A stretch of DNA of 64,000 nt from Roseobacter ponti (GCF_012932215.1 NZ_CP048788.1:2852001-2916000); one strand, 5' to 3'. Shown: positions 18,848 through 27,623, counted from the stretch's first letter. Numbers and translations are program-made. Notes: generated by a model not told the origin, from the letters alone.

Positions 18848-20010
18848 TGCGCACGGCGGGTAAATGGCTTGGCCGGGTGCTCCTGATGCTGATCTGCGCG
18901 CTCATTGCGGCCGGTGTCTGGAAACGGGACGAGATCAACCGCCTGATGGCCGTGAACAGCCTCTTTGAGCCCGACCGGATCGTCGCCAATTTCAGCAATA
19001 TGGACGCCGCCTTTCTGCATACCCGTCTGGAGACCGGTACGGCTCCGGCATCGCCCCTGTCCGCGGGCACTGCGGCCACAATGCCCGATGGATTTGACGC
19101 CTTCGTAAGAGCACGCCGGGTCACCTCCGTGGTCGTGCTGCATAACGGCAGACTGGTCCATGAAAGCTATCATCTCGGCACCGGCCCGGACGATCTGCGC
19201 ATCAGTTGGTCAGTTGCCAAGAGTTTCCTGTCTGCGCTGACCGGAGTGCTCGTCTCCGAAGGTGCCATCAGCAGCCTTGATGATCCGGTTGTTCAGTATG
19301 CGCCGTCTCTGGCCGGCGGAGCATACAATGACACCACGATACGACACGTGCTGAACATGGCAACCGGCGTTACTTTCGACGAGGATTACCTGGATAAATC
19401 TTCCGATATCAACAGGATGGGCAGAGTTCTGGCGCTGGGTGGCCGGATGGATGATTTCGCTGCCGGCCTGACCGAAACCTTCGCGGAACCGGGCACCGAC
19501 TGGCAGTATGTCTCGATTGACACCCATGTGCTTGGCATGGTGCTCCGCGGGGCCACCGGACGCTCCCTCTCTGATCTGATGCAGGAGAAAATTATTGCGC
19601 CCCTCCGACCAGAACGTGCGCCCTACTACCTCACCGACGGGGCCGGCGTTGCCTTTGCTCTTGGTGGGCTCAATCTGACGACACGCGATTATGCGCGCTT
19701 TGGTCAGATGTTTGCCCAGAGCGGTCTCTGGCAGGGAAAACAGGTCGTGCCGGCCGCCTGGGCAAAAGCGTCGACAACCCCGAGCGCCCCCACCCAGCAG
19801 GGCGAGATGGGATACGGCTATCAGTGGTGGATGCCCCGCGACGCCCGCCCGCGGGAATACATGGGTCGTGGCATTTACGGCCAGTACCTCTATATCAGTG
19901 AACCGGAAGGTGTGGTGATCGCACTCACAGCTGTGGATCCTGTCTTTCGCCGGCGTGAGATCGTGCGCGAAAACATCGCGATGTTCCGCCGGATTGCAGA
20001 CAGTCTCTGA
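18847..20010 (+). CDS. Serine hydrolase, beta-lactamase (class C-like) family
   Basis: A 387-residue protein with an N-terminal hydrophobic segment (about 6-23) acting as signal peptide or anchor, so the catalytic part is periplasmic. The nucleophile motif SxxK appears as SVAKSFLSAL near 121, and YVSID near 218 fits the second YxS/N motif. The third KTG-like motif is replaced by GIYGQYLYI, common in esterase and 6-aminohexanoate-hydrolase relatives. True beta-lactamase activity is therefore doubtful. Starts one base inside the preceding stop. Confidence 0.82.
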   Translation: MRTAGKWLGRVLLMLICALIAAGVWKRDEINRLMAVNSLFEPDRIVANFSNMDAAFLHTRLETGTAPASPLSAGTAATMPDGFDAFVRARRVTSVVVLHNGRLVHESYHLGTGPDDLRISWSVAKSFLSALTGVLVSEGAISSLDDPVVQYAPSLAGGAYNDTTIRHVLNMATGVTFDEDYLDKSSDINRMGRVLALGGRMDDFAAGLTETFAEPGTDWQYVSIDTHVLGMVLRGATGRSLSDLMQEKIIAPLRPERAPYYLTDGAGVAFALGGLNLTTRDYARFGQMFAQSGLWQGKQVVPAAWAKASTTPSAPTQQGEMGYGYQWWMPRDARPREYMGRGIYGQYLYISEPEGVVIALTAVDPVFRRREIVRENIAMFRRIADSL

Positions 20011-20023
20011 GAAAGGCCCCGCG

Positions 20024-20392
20024 ATGGAAAAGGACGAAAGCATAAATGTTCTGGGCGAGCCCCTGGCGGTTTGTGGCACGGATCCTGTGACCGGGTTTTT
20101 CCGGGACGGGTCATGCAATACCTGTGCCGCCGATCAGGGCAGCCATACCGTTTGTGCCGTGCTGACCGCGGAATTTCTGGCCTATTCCAAATATGTCGGC
20201 AACGATCTGAGCACGCCGCGCCCGGAGTACGGGTTTGCCGGACTGAACCCGGGCGACGCCTGGTGTCTTTGCGCGGCCCGCTTCCTGCAGGCGCATGACG
20301 AAGGATGTGCGCCACAGATTAATCTTGAGGCCACCCATGCACGTGCGCTCGACATCGTCCCTCTGGAAGTGCTCCGAAAATACGCGGCCTGA
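20024..20392 (+). CDS. DUF2237 family protein
   Basis: A 122-residue, cysteine-rich cytoplasmic protein of the DUF2237 family. Typical features are NVLGEPLAVCGTDPVTGFFR, GSCNTCAADQGSHTVCAVLT, STPRPEYGFAGLNPGDAWCL and a VPLEVLRKYA end. The ordered cysteines suggest metal or redox chemistry, but no function is established to my knowledge. The ATG at 20024 follows GAAAGG and lies 13 bases after the hydrolase stop, so it is likely in the same transcript. Confidence 0.82.
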   Translation: MEKDESINVLGEPLAVCGTDPVTGFFRDGSCNTCAADQGSHTVCAVLTAEFLAYSKYVGNDLSTPRPEYGFAGLNPGDAWCLCAARFLQAHDEGCAPQINLEATHARALDIVPLEVLRKYAA

Positions 20393-20405
20393 GCGCACAG
20401 AGTTG

Positions 20406-20424
20406 CCCGGTCCGGGTCTTTTTT
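20406..20424 (+). terminator. Short U-tailed hairpin after the DUF2237 gene
   Basis: CCCG (20406-20409) and CGGG (20413-20416) enclose a three-base loop and are followed by TCTTTTTT. The stem is only four pairs, so it may be weak. It separates the pth-DUF2237 run from the protease gene. Confidence 0.45.
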
Positions 20425-20479
20425 ACGGCACAATCCCCGGAGAGACTCCGCATTAACTGTATTTTTGCGGAGCGTGCCG

Positions 20480-21151
20480 GTGACCGGATCAGATAAACCG
20501 ATTTACGAGTTCCGGGGGCCGTTTGGTGTGCCGGTACAGATTCAGCCCGGCATATTGCTGCTGTTTCTGATTTTCCTGTCGGTCAGCGGGTCACCGTCAG
20601 ACCTGATATATGATCTGATTTTCGTAAGCCTCCTGGTCCTGTCGATTTTTCTGCATGAGGTCGGACACGCTTGGGGGTGTCTCATCCAGGGCATCCCGGT
20701 GCGCCGGATCGTGCTGCATGCAGGTGGCGGATTCTGCGAACACAATCGCTCACCTTCGCCCTATGAGAACGAACTGATCGTGGCAATGGGACCGATTGTG
20801 AATCTGGCAATCTGGGCGCTGGCCTCGATGACCTGGCCGCTTTTCGGCAACGGTGATCTGAGCTGGTGCGTCTGGGTGCTGGGCTACATCAATCTTTTTC
20901 TGGCCGTGCTCAATCTGCTGCCGGTGCATCCGCTCGACGGTGGCAAGCTTTTTGAGCTTGCACTGATGCGCGTCCTGCCGCCACAGACAGCCCACCGGAT
21001 CTCCGGCGGCGTCGGATTTGTGATCGCGCTGGCCTGGATCCCGGCAATGATCCTGTGCTTTTTCACCCTGGGACTGGTGCTCTTTTTCATTCCCTCAGTG
21101 CGCGCGCACTGGGAGATGATGCGCGGCGAGGACCTGCGACGCCGCACCTGA
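20480..21151 (+). CDS. Site-2-type membrane metalloprotease (M50 family)
   Basis: A 223-residue multispan inner-membrane protein. HEVGHAW in the second hydrophobic segment is the zinc-binding HExxH, and NLLPVHPLDGGK in a later segment is the NPDG-like motif supplying the third zinc ligand Asp. About five membrane helices can be counted; there is no PDZ or CBS domain, so it belongs to the short S2P group. Substrate unknown; members cut within membranes to release anti-sigma factors or remnant signal peptides. I prefer the GTG at 20480, seven bases after GGAG at 20469-20472; TTG 20465 and GTG 20474 are alternatives. Confidence 0.82.
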   Translation: MTGSDKPIYEFRGPFGVPVQIQPGILLLFLIFLSVSGSPSDLIYDLIFVSLLVLSIFLHEVGHAWGCLIQGIPVRRIVLHAGGGFCEHNRSPSPYENELIVAMGPIVNLAIWALASMTWPLFGNGDLSWCVWVLGYINLFLAVLNLLPVHPLDGGKLFELALMRVLPPQTAHRISGGVGFVIALAWIPAMILCFFTLGLVLFFIPSVRAHWEMMRGEDLRRRT

Positions 21152-21161
21152 CAGGACCGGC

Positions 21162-22409
21162 TTACTGGACGCTGCGCCCTTCGGGGCCGTCCATGTCAAA
21201 GCCCAGGGCACGGGCAACGGTAAAGATGTCTTTGTCACCGCGGCCGCACATGTTCATGCAGATGATGTGATCGCCCGGCAGATCCGGTGCGATCTTCATG
21301 ACATGGGCGAGTGCGTGGCTGGGCTCAAGCGCCGGGATGATCCCTTCAAGCTCACAGCAGACCTGGAAAGCCTTCAGCGCTTCGCGGTCAGTGATCGCCA
21401 CATATTCTGCGCGCCCGATGTCGTGCAGCCAGGCGTGTTCCGGCCCGATGCCCGGATAGTCTAGCCCTGCGGAGATCGAGAACCCTTCGAGGATCTGCCC
21501 GTCGTCGTCCTGCAGAAGATAGGTGCGGTTGCCGTGCAGCACGCCAGGGCGCCCGCCGGTCAGTGATGCGCAGTGCTCCATCTTTTCGTTCACGCCCTTG
21601 CCGCCGGCTTCGACGCCGATGATCCCGACCTCTTTGTCGTCAAGAAACGGATAGAAGAGCCCCATCGCATTGGACCCCCCACCAATCGCCGCAATCAGGG
21701 TATCCGGCAGCCGGCCCTCGGCGGCGTTCATCTGTTCGCGGACCTCTTTGCCGATGATCGATTGAAAATCGCGCACCATCGCAGGATAGGGGTGCGGGCC
21801 GGCAACGGTGCCGATGCAGTAAAAAGTATCGCGCACATTGGTCACCCAGTCCCGCAGCGCATCGTTCATCGCGTCCTTAAGAGTGCCGCGCCCTGAGGTC
21901 ACGGGCACAACTTCGGCGCCCAGCAGTTTCATGCGGAAAACGTTGGGGGCCTGACGCTCGACGTCATGCGCGCCCATATAAACAATGCATTTCAGGCCGA
22001 ATTTCGCACAGACCGTGGCCGTGGCCACGCCGTGCTGTCCCGCGCCGGTTTCCGCGATGATACGTGTTTTACCCATGCGGCGGGCCAGAATAATCTGGCC
22101 CAGCACATTATTGATCTTATGCGCGCCGGTGTGGTTGAGTTCGTCACGCTTCATATAGATTTTCGCACCACCAAGGTGCTCTGTGAGACGCTCAGCGTGG
22201 TAAAGGGGGCTGGGGCGGCCGACGTAATGGGTCCACAGATCATGCATTTCCGCCCAGAAGCTTTCGTCAGTTTTGGCTTTTTCGTATTGCTCTTCAAGCT
22301 CCAGAATGAGCGGCATCAGCGTCTCGGAGACAAACCGTCCGCCGAAATCACCAAAGCGGCCGTTTTCATCCGGACCGGTCATGAAGGAGTTGAAAAGATC
22401 GTTTGCCAT
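21162..22409 (-). CDS. trpB: Tryptophan synthase beta chain
   Basis: A 415-residue PLP enzyme that condenses indole with serine to tryptophan. The Schiff-base Lys98 lies in HTGAHKINN, the catalytic Glu in [14 protein letters not shown], and the phosphate-binding loop is [18 protein letters not shown] near the N-terminus is the COMM-side opening motif of trpB1-type proteins. It follows trpF by 122 bases on the same strand; trpA is about 10 kb away. It converges with the protease gene with only 10 bases between stops. Confidence 0.96.
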   Translation of the reverse strand: MANDLFNSFMTGPDENGRFGDFGGRFVSETLMPLILELEEQYEKAKTDESFWAEMHDLWTHYVGRPSPLYHAERLTEHLGGAKIYMKRDELNHTGAHKINNVLGQIILARRMGKTRIIAETGAGQHGVATATVCAKFGLKCIVYMGAHDVERQAPNVFRMKLLGAEVVPVTSGRGTLKDAMNDALRDWVTNVRDTFYCIGTVAGPHPYPAMVRDFQSIIGKEVREQMNAAEGRLPDTLIAAIGGGSNAMGLFYPFLDDKEVGIIGVEAGGKGVNEKMEHCASLTGGRPGVLHGNRTYLLQDDDGQILEGFSISAGLDYPGIGPEHAWLHDIGRAEYVAITDREALKAFQVCCELEGIIPALEPSHALAHVMKIAPDLPGDHIICMNMCGRGDKDIFTVARALGFDMDGPEGRSVQ

Positions 22410-22531
22410 TGCGCCACCTCGTCTCGTCGCATGGCGTTCTGCCTATCCTGCGCCGGACCGGGAAACAAGGCGTTATGGGCGCTCAGCCCCCTGCGGTAAG
22501 GTGACGCCGGAAAAACCCGCGCATTTTGCGA

Positions 22532-23179
22532 TCAGGCCCGGGCGTTCTGCACAAAACTGCTGAACAGGCTGCTGTCTTTTTCACCGGGCGACGTCTCAAG
22601 TCCGGAAGAGACATCAACCTGACGCGCGCCCGTGCGTCTGACCGCCTCCGCCACGTTGTCGGGGGTCAGTCCGCCGGCCAGCATCCAGGGCCGGGTCCAG
22701 TATTTACGGTCCGCCAGCAACTGCCAGTCAAAAGCAAGACCGTTACCTCCGGGCAGATCAGCCCCTTCCGGCGGTTTCGCATCAATCAGCAACTGATCAC
22801 AAACCGGCGCATAGAGGTCAATCGCAGCGAGGTCCTCCGCTCCGGCAATACCGATCGCTTTCATTACCGGCAGCCTGTAGCGCGACTTTATCTCTGCCAC
22901 GCGTTCCGGTGTCTCCCTGCCGTGGAGCTGCAGCATATCAAGCGGGACAGCGTCTGTGAGGGCGTCGAGAAATACATCATCCGGGTTAACAACCAGCGCG
23001 ACCCTGGCAAGGCCAACCGGAGTGCCCGTGGCAAGAGCGCAGGCCAGTTCCAGCGTCACGTTTCGGGGAGATTTTTCAAAAAACACAAACCCGCAGTAGC
23101 GCGCGCCCGCATCAGCCGCGGCATCGACATCGGCTGCTGTACGCAGCCCACAGATTTTTACGGCGACACTGTCAGACAT
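22532..23179 (-). CDS. trpF: Phosphoribosylanthranilate isomerase
   Basis: A 215-residue TIM barrel that carries out the Amadori rearrangement of N-(5'-phosphoribosyl)anthranilate in tryptophan synthesis. The opening [15 protein letters not shown] holds the catalytic Cys, [10 protein letters not shown] the catalytic Asp, and [10 protein letters not shown] and [14 protein letters not shown] the phosphate sites. It sits between lapA and trpB, as in other Rhodobacterales. Confidence 0.95.
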   Translation of the reverse strand: MSDSVAVKICGLRTAADVDAAADAGARYCGFVFFEKSPRNVTLELACALATGTPVGLARVALVVNPDDVFLDALTDAVPLDMLQLHGRETPERVAEIKSRYRLPVMKAIGIAGAEDLAAIDLYAPVCDQLLIDAKPPEGADLPGGNGLAFDWQLLADRKYWTRPWMLAGGLTPDNVAEAVRRTGARQVDVSSGLETSPGEKDSSLFSSFVQNARA

Positions 23180-23219
23180 GCCGGGGTTTGATCATAACCG
23201 CCGGGGCGGTGCAAGAGCC

Positions 23220-23570
23220 TCAGCCGGCTTCGTCAAGCAGAGCGAGCACCTCGTCTTTGCCGTGGTGTTTCTCGCCTTTGAGCTTAGCGACCTCACGCTG
23301 AAGCCGGCGCATCTCACGTGCCTGTCTCGCCGCCTCTGCACGCTGATTGTGCTCGCGGATCCATTCCCAGACAAAGCCGACGAAAAGGCCCATAATGATA
23401 CCGCCGAAAATAACGATATAAAGCGGCAGACTGATCTGCGGGGTCACGGCAAACCAGCCGGCGACCTCTGCCGGAACAAGCTGAAGGGACACGATCGACC
23501 GGTTGGCCAGCGCAACCCCGATCAGAGCGATGGCGAAAACCGCAATACAGGCATAACGGATGTAACGCAT
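23220..23570 (-). CDS. lapA: LapA-domain inner-membrane protein
   Basis: A 116-residue protein with two membrane helices (about 5-23 and 48-70) and a cytoplasmic charged coiled coil (72-105, rich in Arg and Glu). This is the DUF1049/LapA layout; in E. coli LapA works with LapB in lipopolysaccharide biosynthesis control. Its ATG overlaps the ihfB stop by one base (ATGA-type coupling), and trpF follows after 40 bases. No lapB is in the window. Confidence 0.85.
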   Translation of the reverse strand: MRYIRYACIAVFAIALIGVALANRSIVSLQLVPAEVAGWFAVTPQISLPLYIVIFGGIIMGLFVGFVWEWIREHNQRAEAARQAREMRRLQREVAKLKGEKHHGKDEVLALLDEAG

Positions 23571-23854
23571 CAGGCCTTACCGTTCAGCCGGTCGCGCAGC
23601 AGCTTGCCGGTCTTGAAAAACGGCACGTGCTTTTCTTCGACATGCACCGTTTCGCCGGTGCGCGGATTGCGACCGATACGGGCATCGCGCTTTTTCACGG
23701 AAAAGGCGCCGAAGCCGCGCAGTTCAACACGGTCACCGCGGGACATTGCCCCTGTGACCTCTTCGAAAATGGTGTTGACGATACGTTCGACGTCCCGCTG
23801 ATAAAGATGTGGATTCTCATCTGCGATCTTCTGGATCAGCTCAGACCGGATCAT
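23570..23854 (-). CDS. ihfB: Integration host factor subunit beta
   Basis: A 94-residue HU/IHF-fold DNA-bending protein that pairs with Ihf[18 protein letters not shown] opens the helical dimerisation part; [20 protein letters not shown] and [20 protein letters not shown] form the beta arms, with the Pro of RNPRTGE that intercalates into DNA. Length is normal. The gene heads the ihfB-lapA-trpF-trpB run; its upstream gap holds inverted repeats. Confidence 0.95.
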   Translation of the reverse strand: MIRSELIQKIADENPHLYQRDVERIVNTIFEEVTGAMSRGDRVELRGFGAFSVKKRDARIGRNPRTGETVHVEEKHVPFFKTGKLLRDRLNGKA

Positions 23855-24324
23855 TGCAACACCCCCTGATTTACCGGCGCTTTATCGCACCCTGCGCGGA
23901 CGACTATAGAAACTTTCCGGCGTCACGGAAAGTGACACTGCGCCCGGCGGAGCGCTTTTTTTGGAACGAAGGCTCTGTATTTGTGATGTTTTTCATCGCA
24001 CGGGCGCCGGTTTTGATGAACTCCTCCGGACCCGTTCCGCGCTGCAACGCAGCATAAGAGTATGATTCGCGAGCGCTTTTCCGCTTCGCCGAAAAGGAAC
24101 GCGGCTGACAGCAGATCAACCCACAGGCGAAAAGCTGCCGATCACGATAATCTGTGATTAACCCGGCTGAATAAATGGTAAATAAAACAGGAACCTTCGG
24201 TAAGGCTGAGGGTTATCGTTCTACCATAGTGCGATAACTCGTCAGACGAAGTGTTACGGACTACCCTGCTTAATGAGGCCGGGCGAACTTTCGTAGATTT
24301 TTCACGCAGTAAAGGAGCATTTTA
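23855..24324. other. 470-base non-coding gap between divergent ihfB and porin genes
   Basis: I see no convincing gene here. Structures include a perfect 8-base inverted repeat (ACTTTCCG 23912-23919, CGGAAAGT 23926-23933), a GCGC-type stem with a seven-T tail ending near 23972, a GATG-TTTTT-CATC hairpin near 23984-23997, and a 7-base inverted repeat (GTTATCG 24212-24218, CGATAAC 24232-24238) within the likely leader of the porin gene. The first two together could form a small plus-strand RNA with a terminator; a TATAGA at 23905-23910 could be its -10. All of this is inference. Confidence 0.4.
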
Positions 24325-24960
24325 ATGCTTAAGACTACAACGGCTCTGACCGTTCTGATCGTTTCAACTGCCGGCATGGCCTTCGCCGCCGGCCCCGAAC
24401 CGACGCCCGTTGCACCGGTGGTTGTCGCTCCGCCGCCTCCGCCTTTCTGGGCCGGTGGTTATGTTGGTGCGCAGCTGGGGTATGCCTTCAGCGACTTCGA
24501 TCTGGGGTCGATCACTACGCCGGATGATTTCAACGAGGACAGCGTCATCGGGGGTATCACCGCAGGCTATCTCTGGGATCTCGGCAACGGCTGGTACCTT
24601 GGCCCGGAATTCCAGTACGACTTCGCTGATCTGTCAGTCGCTGACTCGACAACCGGCGACTCTGCGGATTTTGATGAAATTGCGCGCCTCAAGCTGATTG
24701 CCGGCTACGAGCTGGGCAATGGCCTGCTGTTTGGCAGCGTCGGTGTTGCTTATGCAAGCCTCGATACAGTTGGCGGTGTGTTTGATGCAATTGACGGCAG
24801 CGACACCAGCTATGTTGTCGGTGTGGGTTATGACTACCGGGTCGGTGACAACTGGACCGTTGGTGGCGAATACCAGTATCATAACTTCACCGGCATCGGC
24901 GATGCGGGCGGCGACGTGGACGTAAATACGATCCACCTGCGGGCGATGTACCGCTTCTGA
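24325..24960 (+). CDS. Outer-membrane beta-barrel protein (OmpA-like/Opa-type porin family)
   Basis: A 211-residue exported protein. Signal peptide about 1-21 (cleavage after AFA), a Pro/Val-rich linker (PVAPVVVAPPPPPFWAG), then about eight amphipathic strands with aromatic girdles (GGYVGAQLGYAFSDF, GWYLGPEFQYDF, NWTVGGEYQYHNF) and a terminal aromatic residue (RAMYRF), the outer-membrane insertion signal. Size fits an eight-strand barrel without a peptidoglycan-binding domain. AAAGGAG lies before the ATG. It interrupts the usual rpsA-ihfB neighbourhood. Confidence 0.86.
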   Translation: MLKTTTALTVLIVSTAGMAFAAGPEPTPVAPVVVAPPPPPFWAGGYVGAQLGYAFSDFDLGSITTPDDFNEDSVIGGITAGYLWDLGNGWYLGPEFQYDFADLSVADSTTGDSADFDEIARLKLIAGYELGNGLLFGSVGVAYASLDTVGGVFDAIDGSDTSYVVGVGYDYRVGDNWTVGGEYQYHNFTGIGDAGGDVDVNTIHLRAMYRF

Positions 24961-25007
24961 TAAGGGATGGCGCGCCGGAAATTTCCGGTGCTGCCCTGCC
25001 AGACGAA

Positions 25008-25039
25008 AAAGGCCCCGTGGTTTGCACCACGGGGCCTTT
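25008..25039. terminator. Bidirectional intrinsic terminator between porin and rpsA genes
   Basis: Perfect 13-base arms AAAGGCCCCGTGG (25008-25020) and CCACGGGGCCTTT (25027-25039) with a six-base loop. Both strands continue with T-rich sequence (TTTGCTTTT on plus, TTTTTCGTC on minus), so it can end both convergent transcripts. Confidence 0.9.
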
Positions 25040-25060
25040 GCTTTTCCGGGGATGCCGGAC

Positions 25061-26740
25061 TTATTTGTCGTCGTCGCCTTTGAGGGCTGCGCCGAGGATA
25101 TCGCCCAGCGATGCACCGGAGTCCGAGGAGCCATACTGTTCGACGGCTTCTTTTTCTTCCGCAATCTCACGGGCTTTGATCGACACGCCAAGACGGCGGG
25201 CTTTATTGTCGACGTTGGTGATGCGCACATCCACCTTGTCACCGACCGAGAAACGCTCAGGGCGCTGCTCTGCGCGGTCACGGCTGAGGTCAGACCGGCG
25301 GATGAAGGATTTCATGCCCTCATATTCCACTTCGACACCACCGTCTTCGATCGCAGTCACAGTCACGGTCACGATCGAGCCACGCTTCACGCCGCCCACC
25401 GCTTCTGCGAACTTGTCGCCGCCGACGGCTTTGATCGAGAGGCTGATGCGTTCTTTCTCAACGTCCACTTCGGAGACAACCGCCTGAACAGTGTCGCCTT
25501 TGCGATAGTTCTGGATCGCATCCTCGCCACGCTCGTCCCAGCTCAGATCGCTGAGGTGAACCATGCCGTCGATGTCGCCGTCGAGACCAACGAACAGACC
25601 GAATTCAGTGATGTTCTTGACCTCGCCCTCAACCTCGGTGCCCTCAGGATGCGTTTCCGCAAAGATTTCCCACGGGTTGCGCATGGTCTGCTTGAGACCA
25701 AGAGACACGCGGCGCTTGGCACCGTCGATTTCCAGCACCATGACTTCCACTTCCTGCGAGGTGGAGACGATTTTGCCGGGGTGGACGTTCTTTTTGGTCC
25801 AGGACATCTCGGAGACGTGCACAAGGCCTTCAACGCCAGCTTCAAGCTCAACAAAGGCACCGTAATCAGTGATGTTGGTCACGCGGCCTTTGTGAACGGA
25901 ATCAAGCGGATATTTGGCCGCAACCAGATCCCACGGGTCTTCCTGCAGCTGCTTCATGCCGAGGCTGATGCGGTGCGTCTCTTTGTTGATCTTGATGACC
26001 TGAACTTTGATGGTCTCGCCGATCGACAGGATCTCGGACGGGTGGTTGACCCGGCGCCATGCCATGTCTGTTACGTGCAGCAGACCGTCGACACCCCCGA
26101 GATCCACAAAGGCACCGTATTCGGTGATGTTCTTGACCACGCCGTCGACCGTCTGGCCTTCGGTGAGGTTGCCGATGACTTCGGCGCGCTGTTCTGCTCG
26201 GGATTCTTCGAGGATCGCACGGCGCGATACCACGATGTTGCCACGACGACGGTCCATTTTCAGGATCTGGAACGGCTGCTTGAGACCCATCAGCGGGCCC
26301 GCGTCACGCACGGGGCGCACGTCAACCTGAGAGCCGGGCAGGAAGGCCACCGCACCGCCGAGGTCGACAGTAAAGCCACCTTTGACACGGCCAAAGATGG
26401 CGCCTTCGACGCGCTCTTCGTCCGCATATGCTTTTTCCAGACGGTCCCATGCTTCTTCGCGGCGCGCCATCTCGCGTGAGATAACAGCTTCGCCGCGCGG
26501 GCTTTCGACCTGCCGAAGGAACACTTCAACCTCGTCGCCGACTTCGATTTTGGGAGCTTCGCCCGGATCAGCGAATTCTTTAAGCTCAACGCGGCCTTCC
26601 ATCTTATAGCCTACGTCGATAATGGCCTGGCCCGCTTCGATCGCGATCACCTTGCCTTTGACAACAGACCCCTCTTCGGGCGTGTCCATTTCGAAGCTTT
26701 CTTCAAGGAGTGCTTCAAACTCATCCATCGTATTTGCCAT
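25061..26740 (-). CDS. rpsA: 30S ribosomal protein S1
   Basis: A 559-residue RNA-binding protein that helps mRNA dock on the small subunit. Six S1 (OB-fold) repeats can be placed at about 24-89, 109-174, 195-263, 281-350, 368-437 and 453-523, the central ones with clear GAFVDLGGVDGLLHVTDMAW-type cores. The acidic tail ends in GDDDK. It ends at a shared bidirectional terminator and is preceded by a 145-base leader. cmk, its usual neighbour, is 2.3 kb upstream because three unrelated genes intervene. Confidence 0.97.
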   Translation of the reverse strand: MANTMDEFEALLEESFEMDTPEEGSVVKGKVIAIEAGQAIIDVGYKMEGRVELKEFADPGEAPKIEVGDEVEVFLRQVESPRGEAVISREMARREEAWDRLEKAYADEERVEGAIFGRVKGGFTVDLGGAVAFLPGSQVDVRPVRDAGPLMGLKQPFQILKMDRRRGNIVVSRRAILEESRAEQRAEVIGNLTEGQTVDGVVKNITEYGAFVDLGGVDGLLHVTDMAWRRVNHPSEILSIGETIKVQVIKINKETHRISLGMKQLQEDPWDLVAAKYPLDSVHKGRVTNITDYGAFVELEAGVEGLVHVSEMSWTKKNVHPGKIVSTSQEVEVMVLEIDGAKRRVSLGLKQTMRNPWEIFAETHPEGTEVEGEVKNITEFGLFVGLDGDIDGMVHLSDLSWDERGEDAIQNYRKGDTVQAVVSEVDVEKERISLSIKAVGGDKFAEAVGGVKRGSIVTVTVTAIEDGGVEVEYEGMKSFIRRSDLSRDRAEQRPERFSVGDKVDVRITNVDNKARRLGVSIKAREIAEEKEAVEQYGSSDSGASLGDILGAALKGDDDK

Positions 26741-26832
26741 GTGGCGTCGTTTTCCTAACTATGACTGTTTCTGGCCGTGCGGTTGTCTCCGCCGGTCTTC
26801 GGGTTTCAGTTGGTCGAAGCGCGGAACAAAGA

Positions 26833-26853
26833 AGGGCCGGTAAAACCGACCCT
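26833..26853 (-). other. Terminator-like hairpin in the rpsA leader
   Basis: On the minus strand AGGGTCGG (26853-26846) and CCGGCCCT (26840-26833) pair over 8 bases with one G-U and a five-base TTTTA loop, followed by TCTTTGTT. It lies about 93 bases before the rpsA start and could act as an attenuator or S1 autoregulatory element. The U-tract is imperfect. Confidence 0.45.
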
Positions 26854-26891
26854 GCCCGCCTTGCGGTGTTTTCCCCGCTTCAACGGGTGCG

Positions 26892-26920
26892 CGTATAGGG
26901 GCTTTTGAGCCCCGTCGCAA
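26892..26920 (-). promoter_or_regulatory. rpsA promoter
   Basis: On the minus strand TTGCGA (26920-26915), a 17-base spacer and TATACG (26897-26892) make a good housekeeping promoter. The spacer itself contains the inverted repeat GGGGC-TCAAAA-GCCCC, which could be an operator or merely chance. Transcription from here would give a leader of about 145 bases. Confidence 0.6.
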
Positions 26921-27156
26921 GTGTTAAGAGCGATGCGTGCTGTGGTTTGACCATAAGTCGCTTAAACCGTTTGCCCGCGCTTCGGCGAACACCGGTGTCC
27001 GGGGCCTTTTGACCGGGCTGTCAGTGTCTGTATGCCGCCTCGTCGCAATCTGTTCCGGGGCCTGTTGCGCAAGGGGGCCGCGAGCCCGGACGGCGGTAGG
27101 TTCAACGGAGCGCGATCCGGCCGGCATTCAGCACCTGTTAATGTCTGTGACTTACT

Positions 27157-27171
27157 TTGACCTGAGGTCAA
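27157..27171 (+). promoter_or_regulatory. Perfect palindrome upstream of the BLUF gene
   Basis: TTGACC-TGA-GGTCAA, 6-base arms around a 3-base centre, ends 14 bases before the chosen ATG. Its size and symmetry suit a dimeric repressor site. The regulator is not known; no TetR or GntR gene lies nearby. Confidence 0.5.
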
Positions 27172-27185
27172 TCTGCGGACATATC

Positions 27186-27614
27186 ATGGATCTCCATTAC
27201 GCTCTTTATCACAGCAAATCACTGGAGCCCGCGAGCGCGACACTGCACAACGATATCCTGCAGGTCAGTGCGCGGAACAACGCGCGCGACCACCTCACCG
27301 GCTTTCTGCACCGGGAGGCCGACTATTTCATCCAGTACATCGAGGGGCCGAAGACGCGGCTTTACGGTGCTCTCGCGCGGATCGGCCGTGATACCCGCCA
27401 CAGCAATTTCGAGGTCATCCAGAACGGCCCTGCGGAAAAACGGCTGCTGCCGGACTGGACAATGGGGTTTGTGGATCCGGGGCTTCTGAACCTGTCTGAC
27501 CTGCTGGATGTCTCCCACGGGCGCCTTGATATCCGCACGATCGATCCTTTCGATCTGGTCATCTTTCTGGTCAGCAACGCCGGGGCGCTGCGATCCGGAG
27601 CGGCTGCGGCCTGA
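27186..27614 (+). CDS. BLUF-domain blue-light sensor protein
   Basis: A 142-residue protein consisting of a BLUF flavin domain (about 1-100) and a short helical tail. The FAD-contact residues are present: Tyr in LHYALYHSK, Asn in ARNNARDHLTGF, Gln in YFIQYIEG, and the Trp/Met pair in LPDWTMGF. The DTRHSNFEVI strand is typical. No output domain is fused, so it must signal through a partner, as PixD/YcgF-type short BLUF proteins do. The ATG at 27186 gives the standard N-terminus; an in-frame ATG at 27141 would add 15 residues. Confidence 0.88.
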   Translation: MDLHYALYHSKSLEPASATLHNDILQVSARNNARDHLTGFLHREADYFIQYIEGPKTRLYGALARIGRDTRHSNFEVIQNGPAEKRLLPDWTMGFVDPGLLNLSDLLDVSHGRLDIRTIDPFDLVIFLVSNAGALRSGAAAA

Positions 27615-27623
27615 TCCGAGCCG

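Larger units (their letters stand above)
26741..27185. other. 445-base gap between divergent rpsA and BLUF genes
   Basis: No gene is seen. On the minus-strand side it holds the rpsA promoter and leader with a hairpin; on the plus-strand side it ends with a perfect palindrome just before the BLUF start. Open frames in the middle have no recognisable protein character. I found no tRNA-like arms. Confidence 0.5.

Noticed and set aside
18847-20010. Beta-lactamase resistance gene
   Set aside because: The KTG-type third motif is not present and the chromosomal context with pth gives no sign of resistance function.
24634-25281. 215-codon minus-strand open frame over the porin gene
   Set aside because: It crosses the bidirectional terminator and is antisense to a protein with a signal peptide and barrel strands.
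25022-26479. 485-codon open frame on the plus strand opposite rpsA
   Set aside because: It is antisense to a certain ribosomal protein gene. Long antisense frames arise from the strong codon bias of this GC-rich genome, and the translation has no family character.
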